64,000 nucleotides of DNA from the NCBI GenBank assembly GCA_963742955.1, contig CAVUOA010000008.1, positions 1-64,000 of the forward strand, read 5' to 3'. The notes under the pieces are model-generated. The model searched no databases, was not told the origin of the DNA, and saw only the letters and a program-made list of their open reading frames with translations. Position numbers and translations under genes: made by a program. Origin of the DNA: CAVUOA01 sp963742955. Lineage in GTDB: Bacteria; Bacteroidota; Ignavibacteria; Tepidaquicellales; OLB5. The number at the start of each line of letters is the position of its first letter. The stretch's first letter is position 1. Of this stretch, positions 1 through 10,066 are shown piece after piece.

Positions 1-452
1 CGCCGTAAATATATTTTTTATCAATTTTATTTGCCCGGGAAATCGGGATACTGCTTTCTTAAATACTCATACAGTTTTATGACACCTTCATTTTTGTTAA
101 AAAAAGGAGAATTAACAAATTCACCAATTCTTTTATTTCTTTTGGAGAAAACTTTCTAGCAGCTCAATTAGAATGCTTTTTGTCATGTTCTTTGCGTGTA
201 TTTGTTACAAAAATAAAACTTTTCATTAGCTTAAAAAAGCGAAAAAGTCAATTTTGCGGTATTTTTTTCGGACAAAATGTTCTTATTAACTAGAATTTTT
301 AAAACATCGCAGAAAAACTTTCATAAATTACGAAACAAAAACATTAGGACATGCCTTTTTCAATTCGTTCTCACAAATATTCAAATTAAGTACGGTTTTT
401 AATCTTTTAGAAGTCCCCTTTCATTTATTTTGAACTATCATATAAATGTTTA
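1..452. other. AT-rich intergenic region
   Basis: No convincing coding sequence, RNA or strong terminator was seen on either strand. The region is AT-rich with short homopolymers and many stops in all frames. It may contain further decayed sequence belonging to the fibronectin-III remnant that follows. Confidence 0.5.
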
Positions 453-853
453 ATGGATACAGCTGGCTCAAACACTGCTATCTTTGATGCAACAATTATT
501 TCTCAACCAATGCAAAAAGTGAATTAGCTTAAGCAGGAACATGCAAGAAATTAATTACAGCAGCAAAAGTAAAAAATACAACTAACGGTATTTCTCTTAC
601 AGCAACTTCGGGAGACACTGACGGAGAAATCGATTTGACATGGGAACCTGTGGCATCAGCAAACAGCTACCTTATTCAAAAGAGCAATGACTTAAGAAAA
701 CCACTTAAGTGGGTAAACGAAGACGTAGTCACAAAATCAAGCTATACAGTTTCAAGATTAAGAAGCGGACACAAATACTGGTTCAGGGTTGCGGCAATCA
801 GCCGCAGGGGTCAAAGCCCATGGAGTAATTACGTTACAAAAAAAGCACCGTAA
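453..853 (+). pseudogene. Broken fibronectin type III domain protein
   Basis: The last 75 codons encode a fibronectin-III-like beta-sandwich with the hallmarks DLTWEPV, SYLIQ, YTVSRL and YWFRVAAIS. Upstream, an ATG at 453 opens a helical segment (MDTAGSNTAIFDATII) in another frame. That frame ends at a TAG (525-527), and the frame carrying the FN3 domain has a TAA at 530-532 in the context ELA-stop-AGTCKK. The pieces together resemble the small Ignavibacteria proteins with an N-terminal helical hairpin followed by one FN3 domain (family resemblance from memory). At least one frameshift and one nonsense codon separate the parts. It is either a decayed gene or a stretch of poor consensus. An open TTG-initiated reading frame of 72 codons starts at 635. 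Confidence 0.55.
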
Positions 854-909
854 AAATTCGATATATTTTCATAGTAAATCAACTAATTAGAAGAAAGGGA
901 AAAAATAAA

Positions 910-2739
910 ATGTTTACAAAATTCTTATTTACAAAAATTATTTTACTGCTGATTCTTTCAGGTTCTTTTGTTCCGGCACAAACCGATATTACAAATGATA
1001 CTAAGCTCAATATGCCCGGAAGCTGGGGAATATCAAGAACCGAAAACACGAATCAGCCGCATTATGTTAACGATAACAATATTCCTCAATCTTTGCTGGA
1101 ACAATACAGGCAGGCAAAGCTTACAAGAAACAATGACGAAAAAATCAGGATTGGAAACGAAATACAGAAATACCAGGAGCCAAGCTCAACCGCACCAGAC
1201 GGTTCCTATGAAAAAACAGCTGTCTTTTCCGAAACCGACGGGCCGTTTTCACCTGATTGGTATTTAAATGATGTACAGGTGCTCAGTGGAAGCGTTGGAT
1301 ATACCGGCGGCTACAGACAGCTTGACCTGAAATTGGGAGAAGACGGATGGCTGTATCTTGCTGTTAACAGACGAGGTGTAACAGGTTATAACGGATATTT
1401 AACGGTTTACAAGTCAAGCAATGGCGGAGCAACCTGGACATCTGTTATCAGCGCAAGCAACACAACAGCTTATTTCGGAACAATTAGCATGCTGGTCGAA
1501 AAAAGACATGCTACATTGGATGACTCTGTAAGAATAATGGTCTTTTACAACAGAAGCACAAGCTCAAACTTTGATAATGCCGCAATAGAAGTACTTTCTG
1601 CCAGAAGAAACGGCGGCGCAGCATTTGCCGATATGTTTGCATCACCCGCTTCCGGAAATAAATATGAATATGTTTCTGCATGCAGTGACGGAATGTACTG
1701 GGGTACTGCTACCTATATGCATGTAATTGCACGTGAATGCACAAATGCAGGCGCTCAGTTGGGTTTAAGGCATTGGCTTAGTACAAATTGGTGTTCAAGC
1801 TTCACAAATATTCTGATTAATACAGGTAATCAGGATTACTACCCGAGCGCTGCATACTGCGAAAAAGGAACGGGTAACGATTCCATTTACATTGCTGTCG
1901 AAAGAAGATTTGCAAGCGATAATTATGGAATCCGGGCAATTATCACCTGTGAATGGCTGACTACGAACCATTATGTTTATTATATCACTACCAGTTCTGC
2001 GGGTATAAAATATGAAAGGCCCTGCATCACAGTTCAGCAGCAGCAGGCAAGTGTTCCGCGCAGGGTATTAATTACTTATACAAGAAACAATCTGGCCAGA
2101 TACTGCTTTTCTATAAACGGCGGACAAACATGGACTGTGGATGCCGCCCTGGGTACAAACGGACTCGCAGACTATACATGGTGCAATTCAGATTCATTGA
2201 CTACTACGGGAGGATATGCTGTGGCTGCTTTCGTTGACCAGAACGGAGATTCTGTTACTGTTAGAAGAGGGAATATGACCGGAAGCTTAGGAACATATCA
2301 CTATAAACGCAACAGTGTTATGAGTACGGGTTATCTTGCCCCGGTATGTGCAATCTTTAAATCAGGAACCGATAAATATGCAGCTTTTTCTTATGCTGGT
2401 CAGGGTCCAAACAATGTTTATTTCAACCAGGAAAATCTTGTAACAGGAGTTACACCGATTAGCGGGAATATTCCGGAAATTTACGAATTGAAACAAAACT
2501 TCCCGAATCCATTCAATCCGTCTACTACCATAAAGTTTAACATTCCGAAAACCGGTTTTGTAAGCCTAAGGGTATTTGATATTCTCGGAAATGAAATTGC
2601 AGTACTTGTTAATAAGAATATGACTCCAAACAGCTATGAAGTAAGCTGGAATGCCGGCGGACTTGCAAGCGGAGTATATTTCTATTCTCTTGGAACAAAT
2701 GATTTTTCCGATACGAAGATGATGATATTGTTGAAATGA
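910..2739 (+). CDS. Secreted sialidase-like protein with T9SS C-terminal sorting domain
   Basis: A 609-aa protein preceded by a purine-rich ribosome site (AGAAAGGG). The N-terminus is a signal peptide (basic MFTKFLFTK, then a hydrophobic stretch ending near VPAQ). The middle carries repeated YKSSNGGATWTSV / FSINGGQTWTV segments typical of BNR/sialidase-type propeller blades. No catalytic residues could be assigned, so enzymatic activity is unproven. The last ~85 residues are a T9SS type A sorting domain: NFPNPFNPSTTIKF, a beta-rich region, GVYFYSL and a terminal KMMILLK. The product should be exported by Sec, carried across the outer membrane by the type IX system, and anchored or released with cleavage of the tail. 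It is complete and followed by a hairpin terminator. Confidence 0.85.
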   Translation: MFTKFLFTKIILLLILSGSFVPAQTDITNDTKLNMPGSWGISRTENTNQPHYVNDNNIPQSLLEQYRQAKLTRNNDEKIRIGNEIQKYQEPSSTAPDGSYEKTAVFSETDGPFSPDWYLNDVQVLSGSVGYTGGYRQLDLKLGEDGWLYLAVNRRGVTGYNGYLTVYKSSNGGATWTSVISASNTTAYFGTISMLVEKRHATLDDSVRIMVFYNRSTSSNFDNAAIEVLSARRNGGAAFADMFASPASGNKYEYVSACSDGMYWGTATYMHVIARECTNAGAQLGLRHWLSTNWCSSFTNILINTGNQDYYPSAAYCEKGTGNDSIYIAVERRFASDNYGIRAIITCEWLTTNHYVYYITTSSAGIKYERPCITVQQQQASVPRRVLITYTRNNLARYCFSINGGQTWTVDAALGTNGLADYTWCNSDSLTTTGGYAVAAFVDQNGDSVTVRRGNMTGSLGTYHYKRNSVMSTGYLAPVCAIFKSGTDKYAAFSYAGQGPNNVYFNQENLVTGVTPISGNIPEIYELKQNFPNPFNPSTTIKFNIPKTGFVSLRVFDILGNEIAVLVNKNMTPNSYEVSWNAGGLASGVYFYSLGTNDFSDTKMMILLK

Positions 2740-2750
2740 TGCCCTCCATG

Positions 2751-2778
2751 AGTCTGCCGGTATCTCTTCCGGCAGACT
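2751..2778 (+). terminator. Rho-independent-like terminator after the T9SS gene
   Basis: A perfect 10-bp stem (AGTCTGCCGG / CCGGCAGACT) with an 8-base loop starts 12 bases past the stop codon and is followed by TTAACTTT. Confidence 0.7.
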
Positions 2779-2937
2779 TTAACTTTCAATACCTAATAAA
2801 TAACCAATACCGCCATTTTTCTACCCTGTAAACAGTATTGAGTAAGTGATATAATAATGATAATTTTAAAGATGTGGGAACAAATTGATTAATAATTGAA
2901 TTAAAAATTAGGTATTTATAATATAAAATAATTTAAA

Positions 2938-4778
2938 ATGTGCGGAATAGTAGCTTATATTGGTAAACAGGAAGCTTTGCCTTTAATTCTAGACGGTCTC
3001 AGAAAACTCGAGTACAGAGGCTATGATTCAGCGGGCGTGGCAATAATGTCAAACGGCATCATAACGGTTAAGAAAAAAGCCGGAAAAGTAACTGAACTTG
3101 AAAAATTACTGGACAATAACGGCTTTGATAAAGACTCCACAATGGGATTTGGTCATACACGCTGGGCTACACACGGCGAGCCGAATGATGTAAATGCTCA
3201 TCCAATTTTTGATGATGATAACGAAATTGTTGTGATTCATAACGGAATAATTGAGAATTACAAAGCCATTAAGATTAAACTTGAACGCGAAGGATATGTT
3301 TTCAGAACCGATACAGATACCGAATGTTTAGTACACCTTATCCACTCTCATCTTAAGAAAACCGGAAGCTTTGAAACAGCAGTCAGGTTTACACTGGCTG
3401 AGGTTGACGGAGCCTACGGCATTTGTGTTTTATGCAAACAGGAACCTGATAAAATTATCGCTGCAAGAAACGGAAGCCCTCTTGTTCTTGGAGTCGGGGA
3501 CGGCGAATATATTCTTGCCTCTGATGCTACCGCAATCATCCCTCATACAAGACAGGTTGTTTATCTTCTTGACGGCGAGATGGTTACCGTAACAAGAGAT
3601 AAGTTCGAAATCAAAACAATTGACGATGAAGTTATTCAGCATGAGCTTGAAGAAATTACATTTGACCTCGAACAGATTGAAAAAGGCGGATACGAACACT
3701 TCATGCTCAAAGAAATTAATGAACAACCCGATTCTGTTATGAATACCATGCGCGGAAGAATAATTAAAGAAACCGGCTATGTAAAGCTCGGCGGACTTGC
3801 CAACGTTATGGATAAAATAGCGCACGCCAAGAGAATCACAATAACTGCCTGCGGTACTGCATGGCATGCAGCACTTTGCGGCGAATATATGATTGAACAA
3901 ACATGCCGAATCCCGGTTGAAGTTGAATACGCATCCGAATTCCGATACAGAGACCCGGTAATTACACCAGGCGATATTATGTTTGTAATCAGCCAGAGCG
4001 GTGAAACAGCTGATACAATGGCTGCGCTCAAAGAAGCCAGAAAGCGCGGAGCTGAGGTTTACGGTATAGTAAATGTAGTGGGCAGTTCAATAGCAAGGGA
4101 AACTGATGCCGGAGTATATACACATGCCGGTCCGGAAATTGGTGTAGCGTCTACTAAAGCATTTACATCGCAGCTTACCGGTTTAGCGCTTATTTCTTTG
4201 CTCATTGCACAGCAGAAGAACCTGCTTCAGCACCATGAAATACAAATGATAACCGATGAACTGCACAGGATACCCGATAAAATCAGACAAATCCTTGCTC
4301 AAAGCGATAAAATACTTGAAATTGCTAAAGTATTTAAATTCTGCCAGCATATGCTCTATCTCGGACGCGGAATTAATTTTCCTGTGGCACTTGAAGGAGC
4401 ATTAAAGCTGAAAGAAATATCCTATATCCACGCTGAAGGTTACCCTGCCGCCGAAATGAAACATGGACCAATAGCTTTAATCGACCAGAATATGCCGGTA
4501 ATAGTAATTGCACCTAAGGATGCTACGTATGATAAAGTAATTTCAAACATCCGCGAGGTAAAGGCAAGAAAAGGTGTTATAATCTCAATTACAGATGAAA
4601 ACAATAACGAGCTTGATGAATATTCGGATTATTCCATTAAGATTCCGGCAACTATAAAATTTCTTTCTCCCCTGCTTACGACTATTCCTTTACAGTTGTT
4701 TGCATACTACCTCGCTGTTCTTAGGGGATGCAACGTTGACCAGCCGAGAATCTTGCCAAAAGCGTAACGGTAGAGTAA
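2938..4778 (+). CDS. glmS: Glutamine--fructose-6-phosphate aminotransferase (C-terminal frame break)
   Basis: GlmS makes glucosamine-6-phosphate from fructose-6-phosphate and glutamine, the entry step to peptidoglycan and lipid A precursors. The N-terminal nucleophile Cys2 is in MCGIVAYIG, with the glutaminase (GATase-2) domain in the first ~220 residues (YRGYDSAG, GHTRWATHG). Two SIS sugar-isomerase domains follow (SQSGETADT in the first, GALKLKEISYIHAEGY in the second). The uninterrupted frame stops at 4767 with the odd tail QPRILPKA. Reading one base earlier from about 4751 restores the family's invariant tail QPRNLAKSVTVE with a TAA at 4776-4778. One base is therefore probably missing from the A-run in 'gagaat'. 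The tail carries the catalytic lysine of the isomerase site, so a true truncation would be damaging. Identification is certain. Confidence 0.95.
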
Positions 4779-4784
4779 AATAAT

Positions 4785-4808
4785 GTTGTTGGTGAAAACA
4801 CCAACAAC
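4785..4808. repeat. GTTGTTGGTG hairpin, copy 1
   Basis: A perfect 10-bp inverted repeat (GTTGTTGGTG / CACCAACAAC) around an AAAA loop, just after glmS. The same stem with an AGAA loop recurs at 51231-51254, so this is a dispersed element rather than a gene-specific terminator. Confidence 0.7.
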
Positions 4809-4832
4809 ACGGTAAAAAAATTCATAGTAACT

Positions 4833-4865
4833 AAAAAAGCGGGGTTTCATACCCCGCTTTTTTTA
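4833..4865. terminator. Bidirectional terminator between glmS and the M28 peptidase
   Basis: A-run, then stem AAGCGGGGT / ACCCCGCTT with a short loop, then T-run. The element lies between two convergent genes and has U-tracts on both strands, so it should stop transcription from either side. Confidence 0.85.
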
Positions 4866-4882
4866 TAACGTCTGTTAAGATA

Positions 4883-6691
4883 TTACTTATTAAATACTAC
4901 ATGCAGCGTTAATTCTTCTTCCCCCTCTTTTACAACCACATCGGTTTCATCACCGGGCTTAAAATCACCTAAGGCATATGTATAGTCATATATATTTTTT
5001 ACATCGTGTGTTCCAAATTTAATTATAATATCACCTTTAAGAAGCCCGGCTTTCTCACCCGGTCCGCCTGATTTTACTCCGGTTATCTGAAATCCTGCAA
5101 CCGCATCGGAATAATCAGGAATAATACCAAGGGTAACTTTAAATCCGCTGTTTGTTTTCTTTTCTTCTTCCTTTGCTTTTACATAATCGGGTTTCTCAGG
5201 TCTGTTATCAATGGCAGTTAACACTCCGTAAACAAGGTCAAGAACTTTTACCTCACCTTCTGCGTTAATTTTATCCCAGTCATCAGACGGTCTGTGATAA
5301 TCGGAATGCAGCCCTGTAAAGAACTGAAGCACAGGTAAATCTTTTGCATAAAAACTTGACTGGTCTGAAGGTCCGTACCCGCTTTCGCCTAAGGTTAACT
5401 TAAGATGATTCTGGATATTATTAAGAGAATCCAGTATGTTTTTCCAGATTGATGATGTTCCGGCTCCTTCAACGGTTAACTTGTCTTCATTCAGCCTGCC
5501 TATCATGTCCATATTAATCATTGCAACAATATTGTACTTTTTGAACAGCTCACTCTTTGTAAAATAAGCCGAGCCGATTAAGCCTGCTTCTTCTCCGCTG
5601 AAGAGCATAAATATATAACTGCGTTTCAAAGTTGATTTTTCCGAAGCCATTTTATCAGCAAGCTCCATCACTCCGGAACAGCCCGATGCATTATCATCAG
5701 CGCCGTTATGTATTGCCGGTTCATGTTTTTCATAAAGCGAGCCGTATTTCATTCCGTCTCCAAGGTGGTCCATATGAGCGCCGATAACAATTACTTCATT
5801 TTTCAGCACAGGGTCGTTTCCTTCAATGTACCCGATAATGTTTGCAGTATTTGAGTTCACATATTCAAGGTCAGTGCGGAACTTCACTTTTATATTTTCC
5901 AGCGGGAATGAATTAGGTGTTTTATTGCTGTCAATTCCTTTTTGCACATCCAGAAGGTTTTTCCCGTTAGCTTTGAACATCTTTGACACAATGTTCCTGC
6001 TCACATTTATTACAGGAATTCCTATATTTTCATTTTCATTTGAAAGGCGGAGTTTTGTCATAAGCTCATCATCACCGTCATTAGGTCCTGTAATAACAAT
6101 AATACCCTTTGCCCCTGCGTCTCTTACAGCATTGCATTTTTTTCTGAGCGGCTCATAATCGGCAAACTGGTCATCATGAGGGGTGTTATAGCCCGGCGTG
6201 TAACGCAAAATAACCGCAATTTTTCCGTTAAGGTTAATCTTTCCGAAGTCATCATACTTTTTATCCGGTGCATTTATGCCATAGCCTGCAAAAACCAGTC
6301 CACCTTAAATTTCTTCGTTATGAGAGAAATTTATCGGATAGAAATCTTTTCCCATTTTATATTCGGATTCATCTCCGTTAATATCTGCGGAAAAGCTGTT
6401 ATTTTTTCCGGCTCTAATTTCGGTTACAAAGCTGAAATGCTGCCTGTACCCGTCATCGGCTATCGGGGTAAGTCCGTATGATTTAAATAAATTAACAGCA
6501 TAATCTTCCGCAAGCGAATCGCCGTGTGTTCCCGGGAACCTGCCTCCAAGCTCATCGCTTGCCAGGTATTTTATATGCGATAGCACATCATCAGCTGTAA
6601 TATCATGCCCGCCGGTTAGAGTAAACGAATAAAAAACAAAGCTGAATACAGCAATGAAAGGCAAACTATATTTGTAAAATTTATTTAACAT
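4883..6691 (-). pseudogene. M28-family zinc aminopeptidase with PDZ domain, interrupted by an in-frame TAA
   Basis: The reconstructed product is 602 aa: an N-terminal signal/membrane segment, a short helical region, a PA-like insert, an M28 peptidase and a C-terminal PDZ domain (GGPGEKAGLLKGDIII). The two-zinc site is visible as GAHMDHLG (His), NGADDNASG (Asp), FSGEEAGLIGS (Glu-Glu), NMDMIGR (Asp) and SDYHRPSDD (His). Codon 129 is TAA (6305-6307), in the same frame as both halves. Homology continues directly with GGLVFAGYGI, so the defect is a single substitution, not a frameshift. The second half alone could begin at TTG 6208. Secreted peptidases of this type cleave N-terminal residues from peptides. 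The gene is the last of the probable upp-rel-PD40 operon. Either a recent nonsense mutation or a consensus error fits. Confidence 0.85.
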
Positions 6692-6738
6692 TATATTGAA
6701 TTTTTAATATTTACTGTTTGATTTTTGATATTAGATTT

Positions 6739-7833
6739 TTATTCAACCCAATCGCATATAAAGACATTTGTTTCATGCGGAATTGCATCGAACCTGTTGG
6801 AACAGAAAACAAATTTCCTGCCATCTGGCGAGAACATCGGGAAACCGTCAAACGAATTGCTGTAAGTAATTCTTTCCAGCCCGGTTCCGTCAGTATTAAT
6901 AGCAAACAGGCTGAAAGTTCTGCCCTGCGGGTCTTCCATGTTGGAGCAGAATATTATTCTTTTACCGTCGGGGAAAAAGAAAGGCGCAAAGTTTGCAGCG
7001 CCGTTATTTGTAACCCTTACATTATCCGAACCGTCTGCATTCATAACGTAGATATCCAAAGCATGCGGCCTTACAAGTCCCTGTGAGAGAAGAGTCTTAA
7101 ACTCTGTTTTTTCTTCATCAGTTTGCGGCCTTGAAGCGCGGTAAACTATTTTTTTACCGTCATTGGAATAATATGCGCCGCCGTCATACCCAACTTCAAA
7201 TGTTAATCTTTTTACATCCGAGCCGTCAAGATTCATTGAATATAGTTCAATATCTCCGTCGCGTGTGGAAGTGAAAACAATCCTGTCACCCTTTGGAGAA
7301 ATTGTTGCTTCGGCGTCATAACCTTTCTCTTTTGTAAGCTGAACGATATTGCTCCCGTCATCATTAGCTTTAAATATATCGTACGTATCGTATAAAGCCC
7401 ATACATATCCCTTTGAAAAATCCGGTTTAGGCGGACATTCATCACCGCCAAGAAAAGTGGATGAATACAGAATACTTTTCCCGTCAGGGTAAAAATATGA
7501 ACAGGTAGTAGCGCCTTTACCGTTGCTTACCATTTTTTTATTTGAACCGTCTATGTTCATTGTATAAATCTGGTCGCACTGCATATTTCCTGTTCGTGAC
7601 TGAAATATAAGCCTTGCGCCGTCAAAAGAGAAATACGCCTCAGCGTTTTCACCCCCATTAGTGAGCATTTTCATGTTTTTAAAATGAGTTTCTCCGGGAA
7701 AGATTAAAGTATCGGAAATTTTAGCGGTTGTATGAATTTCCGGATTGGTAAAATTAAGAGATGAAAATGCGAATAAAACAGCTGTCAATAAAACCGGAAG
7801 AAACAGCTTATTCTTCAAAGAAGCGCCTGACAT
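6739..7833 (-). CDS. Secreted PD40/TolB-like beta-propeller protein
   Basis: About 364 aa. The start is set by AGGAGGT (7842-7848) seven bases before ATG 7833; an in-frame GTG at 7842 lies inside that ribosome site. A signal peptide (KNKLFLPVLLTAVLFAFSS) is followed by repeated WD40-like PD40 blades: ISPKGDRIVFTS, YSNDGKKIVYRAS, FFPDGKRIIFCS, FSPDGRKFVFCS. This fold resembles the propeller of TolB and of S9 peptidases, but no peptidase domain follows. The 5' end overlaps the 3' end of rel by 26 bp and the M28 gene starts 47 bp downstream, so translation is probably coupled within one operon. It likely works in the periplasm as a binding or scaffold protein; the partner is unknown. Confidence 0.8.
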   Translation of the reverse strand: MSGASLKNKLFLPVLLTAVLFAFSSLNFTNPEIHTTAKISDTLIFPGETHFKNMKMLTNGGENAEAYFSFDGARLIFQSRTGNMQCDQIYTMNIDGSNKKMVSNGKGATTCSYFYPDGKSILYSSTFLGGDECPPKPDFSKGYVWALYDTYDIFKANDDGSNIVQLTKEKGYDAEATISPKGDRIVFTSTRDGDIELYSMNLDGSDVKRLTFEVGYDGGAYYSNDGKKIVYRASRPQTDEEKTEFKTLLSQGLVRPHALDIYVMNADGSDNVRVTNNGAANFAPFFFPDGKRIIFCSNMEDPQGRTFSLFAINTDGTGLERITYSNSFDGFPMFSPDGRKFVFCSNRFDAIPHETNVFICDWVE

Positions 7834-10036
7834 CAAACACACCTCCTATGCTTTTGATTTTATTTATTAATTGATTTAAATGTTCAACATTTTTTACCAT
7901 CAAGATAACAGAACCATCGAATGTTGAGCCTTTCGATGCTATATTTACACTTTTAATGTTAGTATTGTTCTGCGAAGCAATTGCATGTGTTATTTCATTC
8001 AGCATGCCGGGTTTATCCTCACCGCCGATTTTTATCCCTACTAAAAATTCCTCTTCGGAATTTTCAGGCCATTGCACATCTATAATCCTGTCAGGGTCCA
8101 TTAAGAACAGGTTTGTGAGGTTTTTACAGGTTTTTTTATGAATTTTCACACCTTCGGTTTTTGTTATAAAACCGATAATATCCTCGCCGGGAATCGGGTT
8201 GCAGCAGTTTGCGTAAGAGAACATCATATCTTTTACTTCACCGCCTGCAATTATTGAACCCTTCGATGCTCTTGCGGTTTTAATATAGGTCTCAAACAAA
8301 TTAGTTTGGATATCTTTTTCCATCTGGGCAAATGTCTTATCCATAGGCTTAACATATTCAGACTCTATTTCGCCCGTCAGTAGGCGGTTCCTGTCTTTTA
8401 TAATTTCAAACAGCTCGTCTGTATTTGCCTTGTTATCCGCTATAGAAATATAAAAATGCTGCAGGTTATCAAACTTAAGCCTGATAAACAATTTGGAAAG
8501 CTCATCTTCTGAAAGAGAAAATTTATTTTTTTTAAGCTTCTTTTCCCAAATTTCTTTGCCCTGGTCAATTTTAATTCTGCGCTCATTATTAAACCATTTA
8601 TGGATTTCGGATTTTGCTTTATGTGTAACTACAAACTTCTCCCAGTCCTGATGCGGGCGCTTGATTTTTGATGTGATTATTTCCACCTGGTCACCGCTTT
8701 TCAGCTTTGTTTCCAATGGCGCAATTTTCCCGTTAATTTTAGCGCCTATGCATTTATATCCTATTTCCGTATGAATTTCAAAAGCAAAATCCACAGGCGT
8801 AGAGTTTACCGGAAGAATTTTCAGCTCGCCTTTCGGAGTAAACACATACATCTCATCCTGGTAGAGGTTAAGCTTAAGACTCTCCATAATCTGTCCCGGT
8901 GAAGACTCTTTTGAAGACGATTCAAATAATTCTCTTATCCATGTAATCCAGTCTTCCATCTGCTTATCATTTGCGCTTATATTCTCTTTATATTTCCAGT
9001 GTGCTGCCACGCCTTTTTCCGCTACCTCATGCATATCGCGTGTACGGATTTGAACTTCCACCATTTTTCCTTCGGGACCAAGCAGGGTTGTATGAATCGA
9101 CTGGTAACCGTTCTTCTTCGGAAGAGAAACATAATCTTTAAAGCGTTCCGGTATGGGGATATAAATTTCCGAACAAAGACCGTAAACAGTAAAGCAATCG
9201 TTCTTATTCGGAGTATCGAGAATAACCCTAACGGCAAATAAATCGTAAATCTCTTCAAACGTTTTATTTCTTAATCTCATCTTCTTGGCAATGCTGTAAA
9301 GATTTTTTGCTCTGCCGTAAATTTCGAACTGAAAATTCTGTTTATTCAGCGCTGCTTTAATGGGTTGTATAAATTTATTAACATACCCTTCACGCTCCTT
9401 TTTACGGGCAAGTACTTTCTTTGCAACTTCATTATAGAAAACACGGTCAAGATATTTAAAGGCAAGGTCTTCAAATTCAATTTTAACACGAGAGAGCCCC
9501 AGCCTGTGGGCAAGCGGCGCATAAATTTCCATTGTTTCACGCGCCATTCTTACCTGGCGTTCGGGACTTAAATATTCAAGTGTTCGCATGTTGTGAAGCC
9601 GGTCGGCAAACTTTACAAGTATAACCCTGATATCGTTTGACATTGAAAGCAGCATCTTGCGGTAATTTTCTACCTGTTTGGTCTCATAATTTTCAAACAT
9701 TCCTTCAATTTTCGTTGCGCCGTCAACAATATCGGCTATCGGCTGACCAAATTCCGCTTTTATATCATCATAAGTGAACTCTGTATCTTCCACTACGTCA
9801 TGAAGAAGCCCCGCGGCAACAGTAACCGAATCAAGTGGAATTTCTTTTGCTATTATGCTTGCTACTTCGTACGGGTGGATAACAAATGGTTCGCCTGAAG
9901 CGCGTTTTTCCATGCGGTGGGCATTCAGGCTGAATTTAAATGAATCAGTCAGCAGCTTTTCGTCATATTGGAGCAGATTCCGCTTGCAGTTTTGAAGCAG
10001 GTCATCTAATTTTTTACGGTATAAAGTAGTTAACAT
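7808..10036 (-). CDS. rel: Bifunctional (p)ppGpp synthetase/hydrolase (Rel/SpoT)
   Basis: 742 aa, the usual length for long RSH proteins. Domains in order: HD hydrolase with intact HDVVEDT at residues 79-85 (VIHP near 52), synthetase with GYQSIHTT and EVQIRTRDMHEVAEKG, TGS (VFTPKGELKILP), a zinc-finger-type linker (YANCCNPIPGEDIIGFI) and a C-terminal ACT domain (GGEDKPGMLNEITHAI). The intact HD motif argues for a bifunctional Rel/SpoT enzyme rather than a synthetase-only RelA. It controls growth rate and the stringent response by making and breaking ppGpp. It lies 30 bp downstream of upp and overlaps the following PD40 gene. Confidence 0.95.
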   Translation of the reverse strand: MLTTLYRKKLDDLLQNCKRNLLQYDEKLLTDSFKFSLNAHRMEKRASGEPFVIHPYEVASIIAKEIPLDSVTVAAGLLHDVVEDTEFTYDDIKAEFGQPIADIVDGATKIEGMFENYETKQVENYRKMLLSMSNDIRVILVKFADRLHNMRTLEYLSPERQVRMARETMEIYAPLAHRLGLSRVKIEFEDLAFKYLDRVFYNEVAKKVLARKKEREGYVNKFIQPIKAALNKQNFQFEIYGRAKNLYSIAKKMRLRNKTFEEIYDLFAVRVILDTPNKNDCFTVYGLCSEIYIPIPERFKDYVSLPKKNGYQSIHTTLLGPEGKMVEVQIRTRDMHEVAEKGVAAHWKYKENISANDKQMEDWITWIRELFESSSKESSPGQIMESLKLNLYQDEMYVFTPKGELKILPVNSTPVDFAFEIHTEIGYKCIGAKINGKIAPLETKLKSGDQVEIITSKIKRPHQDWEKFVVTHKAKSEIHKWFNNERRIKIDQGKEIWEKKLKKNKFSLSEDELSKLFIRLKFDNLQHFYISIADNKANTDELFEIIKDRNRLLTGEIESEYVKPMDKTFAQMEKDIQTNLFETYIKTARASKGSIIAGGEVKDMMFSYANCCNPIPGEDIIGFITKTEGVKIHKKTCKNLTNLFLMDPDRIIDVQWPENSEEEFLVGIKIGGEDKPGMLNEITHAIASQNNTNIKSVNIASKGSTFDGSVILMVKNVEHLNQLINKIKSIGGVFDVRRFFEE

Positions 10037-10066
10037 AGCAATATAAATAATTGAAACTTTAGGATA

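Noticed and set aside
6305..6307. Stop-codon reassignment or recoding (TAA read as sense)
   Set aside because: Many intact genes in the window end in TAA, and nothing like a recoding signal was seen; a substitution or base-call error is simpler.
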